Below are positions 5,966 through 7,993 of a stretch of 7,993 nt of DNA, piece by piece. The notes under the pieces are model-generated. The model was not told the DNA's origin. It did no database searches and saw only the letters and a list, made by a program, of their open reading frames with translations. Source of the stretch: Acidobacteriota bacterium (GTDB lineage: Bacteria; Acidobacteriota; Terriglobia; Acidiferrales; UBA7541); assembly GCA_003224075.1 (NCBI GenBank), contig QHYF01000044.1, forward strand, positions 1 to 7,993. Direction: 5' to 3'. Positions within the stretch are counted from its first letter, which is position 1, and each line of letters starts with the position of its first letter. The translations under genes were made by a program, and so were the position numbers.

Positions 5966-6208
5966 GTGAAAACACGGCTTGCCAAATGGGGGAACAGCAT
6001 GGCGGTTCGGATTCCCAAGTCCGTGGCGGAGGCTGCGGAGCTCCGGCTGGGAGATCATTTGGAGTTGGCCGTCGAAAGTTCCGGCACGGTCAGGATTCGT
6101 AAGAAGAACGGAAAGCCAAGCCTCAGGCACCTCCTTCAAGGAATCACGCTTGCAAATCTCCACTCGGAAACGGATTGGGGCGGCCCGGAAGGCAAGGAAC
6201 TTTGGTAG
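5966..6208 (+). CDS. mazE: Antitoxin MazE of the MazEF toxin-antitoxin system
   Basis: The product is 80 aa. The N-terminal half has the AbrB/SpoVT-type swapped-hairpin DNA-binding pattern of MazE (KWGNSMAVRIPKSV, about 7-20, then a beta-rich stretch to residue 46). The C-terminal tail, which wraps around the toxin in the known complex, ends ITLANLHSETDWGGPEGKELW-like (about 60-80), very close to the E. coli MazE tail that ends NIDWGEPKDKEVW. GTG at 5966 is the start, with AAGGTGA 6 nt upstream. It neutralises MazF and probably represses the operon through the palindrome at 5934-5952. Its stop overlaps the mazF start by 7 nt. An internal ATG at 5999 would remove the start of the DNA-binding domain and is unlikely. 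Confidence 0.95.
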   Translation: MKTRLAKWGNSMAVRIPKSVAEAAELRLGDHLELAVESSGTVRIRKKNGKPSLRHLLQGITLANLHSETDWGGPEGKELW

Positions 6209-6549
6209 CTCGTGAATACGTGCCTGATGCGGGCGATTTGATCTGGTTTGATTTCACTCCCCAGGCCGGCAGGGAGGAGGCGAGTCGCAGGCCCGCCGTG
6301 GTCCTTTCCCCGCGGGGCTACAACGAGAAGACGAGCCTGGCGGTTGTATGTCCGGTTACCAGCCATGTGAAGGGCTATCCCTTCGAAGTGGCCGTCCCGC
6401 CGGGGATGGAGATTAAAGGTGTGATTCTCTCCGACCATTTGAAAAATCTTGACTGGCGGCAAAGGCGAGCGCAGAGAGCCGGGAGAATTTCACAAGCTGT
6501 TCTTGAGCAGGTGCGAAATCGCATTGCCGCCTTGCTCCAGGTCTTCTGA
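6202..6549 (+). CDS. mazF: Toxin MazF, mRNA-cleaving endoribonuclease
   Basis: The product is 115 aa from TTG at 6202. This start gives MVAREYVPDAGDLIW, which aligns with E. coli MazF (MVSRYVPDMGDLIW). The frame is open to TTG at 6175, but the extra nine residues have no counterpart. Family residues are present with an offset of one from E. coli: E25, the catalytic Arg in RRPAVVLSP (R30, E. coli R29) and the Thr in CPVTSHVKGYPFEV (T53, E. coli T52). MazF cleaves single-stranded mRNA at short sequences and slows growth when MazE is lost. The start lies inside the last codons of mazE (7-nt overlap), with AAGGAA close upstream, so translation is probably coupled and modest. The toxin looks intact. 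Its cleavage sequence cannot be predicted. Confidence 0.95.
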   Translation: MVAREYVPDAGDLIWFDFTPQAGREEASRRPAVVLSPRGYNEKTSLAVVCPVTSHVKGYPFEVAVPPGMEIKGVILSDHLKNLDWRQRRAQRAGRISQAVLEQVRNRIAALLQVF

Positions 6550-6565
6550 GAACCGTTCGCGCGGC

Positions 6566-6594
6566 TTGACGCGAGTGAGCACTCCCGCTAGGCT
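6566..6594 (+). promoter_or_regulatory. Candidate promoter of the flippase-like gene
   Basis: TTGACG (6566-6571) and TAGGCT (6589-6594) are 17 nt apart in the 54-nt gap after mazF. The -35 is close to consensus and the -10 is weak (three of six). Transcription would begin near 6601, only a few bases before the ATG at 6604, so the mRNA may be leaderless. No good ribosome site is seen before that ATG. Confidence 0.45.
6573..6584 (+). promoter_or_regulatory. Inverted repeat GAGTG-AG-CACTC in the promoter spacer
   Basis: Perfect 5-bp arms around AG lie wholly between the candidate -35 and -10 boxes of the flippase-like gene, a common place for a repressor site. The regulator is unknown, and an arm this short could be chance. 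Confidence 0.35.
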
Positions 6595-6603
6595 GACCTG
6601 CGC

Positions 6604-7677
6604 ATGCAAACATCGTCGAGGAAGCTTCTTGTCGTCCTGATCGGACTCCTGTTGTTGGGTTTTGTTGCTTACCTATCGGGTGGTTTCATCCACCACGAGG
6701 ATTTCAGTTGGGGAAAGCTGCTACATACGGTGCGCGGCGCGAATCCGCTTTTGCTCTTTGCATCCCTGATTGCTATCTACGCCTGCTACGCGCTACGCGC
6801 TCTGCGATGGAAAGTGTTTCAAGCCAACCTTGGCCCCTCGCATTTTTGGGTGATTTACAAAATAACGCTCGCCGGCTTCTCCGCATTGTTCTTGCTGGGC
6901 CGCCTGGGGGAACTGATTCGCCCCGTCTTGCTTGCGCGAAAGGAGAAGTTGCCGGTAGCGGATATGTTCGGGATTTACGCGTTGGAGCGAATATTCGATA
7001 TCGCGAGTATGGCAGCGATAGCGGCGATCGCGTTGTTACTATTCAAGGCAAATCCTTACGTTGTAGGAGCGTCGAGGACAACGGGGTCCTTGCTCTTTTT
7101 AGTAGTCATCGGTGGAATCGCATTCTTGGTGTACGCGCGGCTGCACGGAACCGCGTTGCTGGAGCGGCGCCTTCAAGGATGGCTGAAGGGACGCGGGTGG
7201 CGAAGAAAGATTGCAGGAATTCTGATGGGCTTCGTACGAGGTGCGCAGATTCTCCGGACCTGGGGCCAGCTCGCACAGGCGGTAGCGTACTCGGCCGCAC
7301 ACTGGTTCCTCGTGCTGCTTGTGTACCTTTGGGTGTCCCACAGCTTTGGCGGAAGATTGGGGACCATCAGCATGGCAGAGGCGACTCTGGTGATGGCGTT
7401 CACGCTAGTGGGCTCGGTCTTCCAGTTGCCCGCTGTCGGCGGCGGTTCGCAGCTGGCATCGATTCTTGCCTACACGACAATCGTTGGAGTAGAAAAGGAA
7501 CCTGCGACTGCTGCGGCAATCATTCTTTACCTTGTAACCTTCGCCGCCTGCAGTCTTGTCGGTGCACCGCTGCTGGCGCATGAAGGATTGTCTTTGGGGA
7601 AATTGCGCGAGATGGCGGAGCACGAAAAAGAAGCGGCGGGCGAGACCGTGGCCCACCAAGGAGATCCAGCCCAGTGA
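6604..7677 (+). CDS. LPG-synthase TM-domain / UPF0104 family membrane protein (flippase-like)
   Basis: The product is 357 aa, with about eight hydrophobic segments, including 8-26, 47-66, 84-100, 131-148, 160-178, 228-247, 258-275 and 301-324. Family landmarks are LGRLGELIRPVLL (98-110), ALERIFDI (126-133) and PAVGGGSQLA (276-285). They fit the transmembrane domain found in lysylphosphatidylglycerol synthases (PF03706, UPF0104, YbhN-like). The soluble aminoacyl-transfer domain of MprF is absent, so lipid flipping or another membrane-lipid role is more likely than LPG synthesis. This is inference, and the substrate is unknown. The C-terminal 30 residues are charged and cytoplasmic-looking. The ATG at 6604 is the first reasonable start. 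Its stop overlaps the nrdR start in GTGA, so the two are probably co-transcribed. Confidence 0.88.
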   Translation: MQTSSRKLLVVLIGLLLLGFVAYLSGGFIHHEDFSWGKLLHTVRGANPLLLFASLIAIYACYALRALRWKVFQANLGPSHFWVIYKITLAGFSALFLLGRLGELIRPVLLARKEKLPVADMFGIYALERIFDIASMAAIAAIALLLFKANPYVVGASRTTGSLLFLVVIGGIAFLVYARLHGTALLERRLQGWLKGRGWRRKIAGILMGFVRGAQILRTWGQLAQAVAYSAAHWFLVLLVYLWVSHSFGGRLGTISMAEATLVMAFTLVGSVFQLPAVGGGSQLASILAYTTIVGVEKEPATAAAIILYLVTFAACSLVGAPLLAHEGLSLGKLREMAEHEKEAAGETVAHQGDPAQ

Positions 7678-7993
7678 AGTGTCCTTTTTGCGCGCATATT
7701 GATGACAAAGTGATTGATTCACGGGAAGGCCGCGGGGGGGACACCATTCGCCGCCGGCGGGAATGCCTGAAGTGCAGCCGGCGGTTCACGACGTACGAAC
7801 GGATCGACGAAATTCCGTACATGGTGATCAAGAAGGATGGGCGGCGGGAACGCTTCGAGCGGCAAAAGATCTTGCAGGGGCTGCTGAAGGCGTGCGAGAA
7901 GAGACCGGTAGCCACACCAAAACTGGAGGAAATTGTCGACGAAATCGAAGGTGTGGTGCACGAAGCCAGCGAGCGCGAGCTGACCACCACGGA
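7674..7993 (+). CDS. nrdR: Transcriptional repressor NrdR, C-terminus off the window (partial)
   Basis: The frame begins at GTG 7674, with AAGGAG about 10 nt upstream, and is open to the right edge (106 codons). It opens MKCPFC, and the zinc ribbon is complete: C3, C6, C31, C34, followed by the family signature RFTTYER (37-43). The ATP-cone domain starts near residue 48 (PYMVIKKDGRRERFERQKI) and is cut off at the edge. Full NrdR proteins are about 150 aa, so roughly 45 residues are missing. NrdR senses ATP/dATP and represses ribonucleotide reductase genes by binding NrdR boxes. None is visible near its own start. It overlaps the flippase-like gene by 4 nt. Confidence 0.96.
   Translation, partial: MKCPFCAHIDDKVIDSREGRGGDTIRRRRECLKCSRRFTTYERIDEIPYMVIKKDGRRERFERQKILQGLLKACEKRPVATPKLEEIVDEIEGVVHEASERELTTT

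Noticed and set aside
5774..6163. 129-codon minus-strand frame antisense to mazE
   Set aside because: It overlaps the mazE coding sequence and its promoter, lacks a ribosome site and resembles no family.
6708..7583. 291-codon plus-strand frame overlapping the flippase-like gene
   Set aside because: It is Arg/Cys-rich, has no hydrophobic pattern or family motifs, and is a shifted-frame shadow of the membrane protein gene.
1..7993. CRISPR arrays, tRNA/rRNA genes, insertion sequences, integrases, attachment sites
   Set aside because: No spaced direct repeats, cloverleaf or rRNA signatures, transposase motifs or terminal inverted repeats were seen on either strand.

Overview
The window looks like chromosomal DNA of a moderately GC-rich Gram-negative bacterium, most likely an acidobacterium. 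The assignment is inference. It rests on overall protein style, on a cluster of LiaF-like membrane proteins and a beta-repeat (DUF4097/Toastrack-type) protein behind an ECF sigma factor, and on frequent GTG/TTG starts. No rRNA, tRNA, CRISPR array, insertion sequence or phage gene is visible.

Layout. (1) Positions 1-382, minus strand: the N-terminal part of a membrane-anchored, Met/His-rich protein running off the left edge. (2) 506-1861, plus: aroA, EPSP synthase of the shikimate pathway, diverging from gene 1. (3) 1931-5630, minus: a tight five-gene unit, read right to left as ECF sigma factor, zinc-motif anti-sigma factor with one membrane helix, zinc-finger/TM2-like/LiaF-like membrane protein, small Cys-containing LiaF-like membrane protein, and a three-helix membrane protein with a long beta-repeat domain. 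Gaps are 37, -4, 28 and 6 nt. (4) 5631-5965: a divergent control region with a candidate ECF promoter and leader hairpin for the sigma unit, and a strong sigma70-like promoter with an overlapping palindrome for the next operon. (5) 5966-6549, plus: mazE-mazF, a type II toxin-antitoxin pair closely matching the E. coli family members. (6) 6604-7677, plus: a polytopic membrane protein of the LPG-synthase TM-domain/UPF0104 (flippase-like) family with its own apparently leaderless promoter. (7) 7674-7993, plus: nrdR, repressor of ribonucleotide reductase genes, overlapping its upstream neighbour by 4 nt and cut by the right edge.

The most interesting part is the sigma/anti-sigma unit. Three consecutive genes carry the same LiaF-like two-helix module, and the last also carries an extended beta-repeat domain. 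I infer a membrane or envelope stress module with an autoregulated ECF sigma factor, comparable in parts to Lia/Psp-type systems but arranged differently. The mazEF control region is also notable: its palindrome resembles the E. coli mazEF operator as I remember it.
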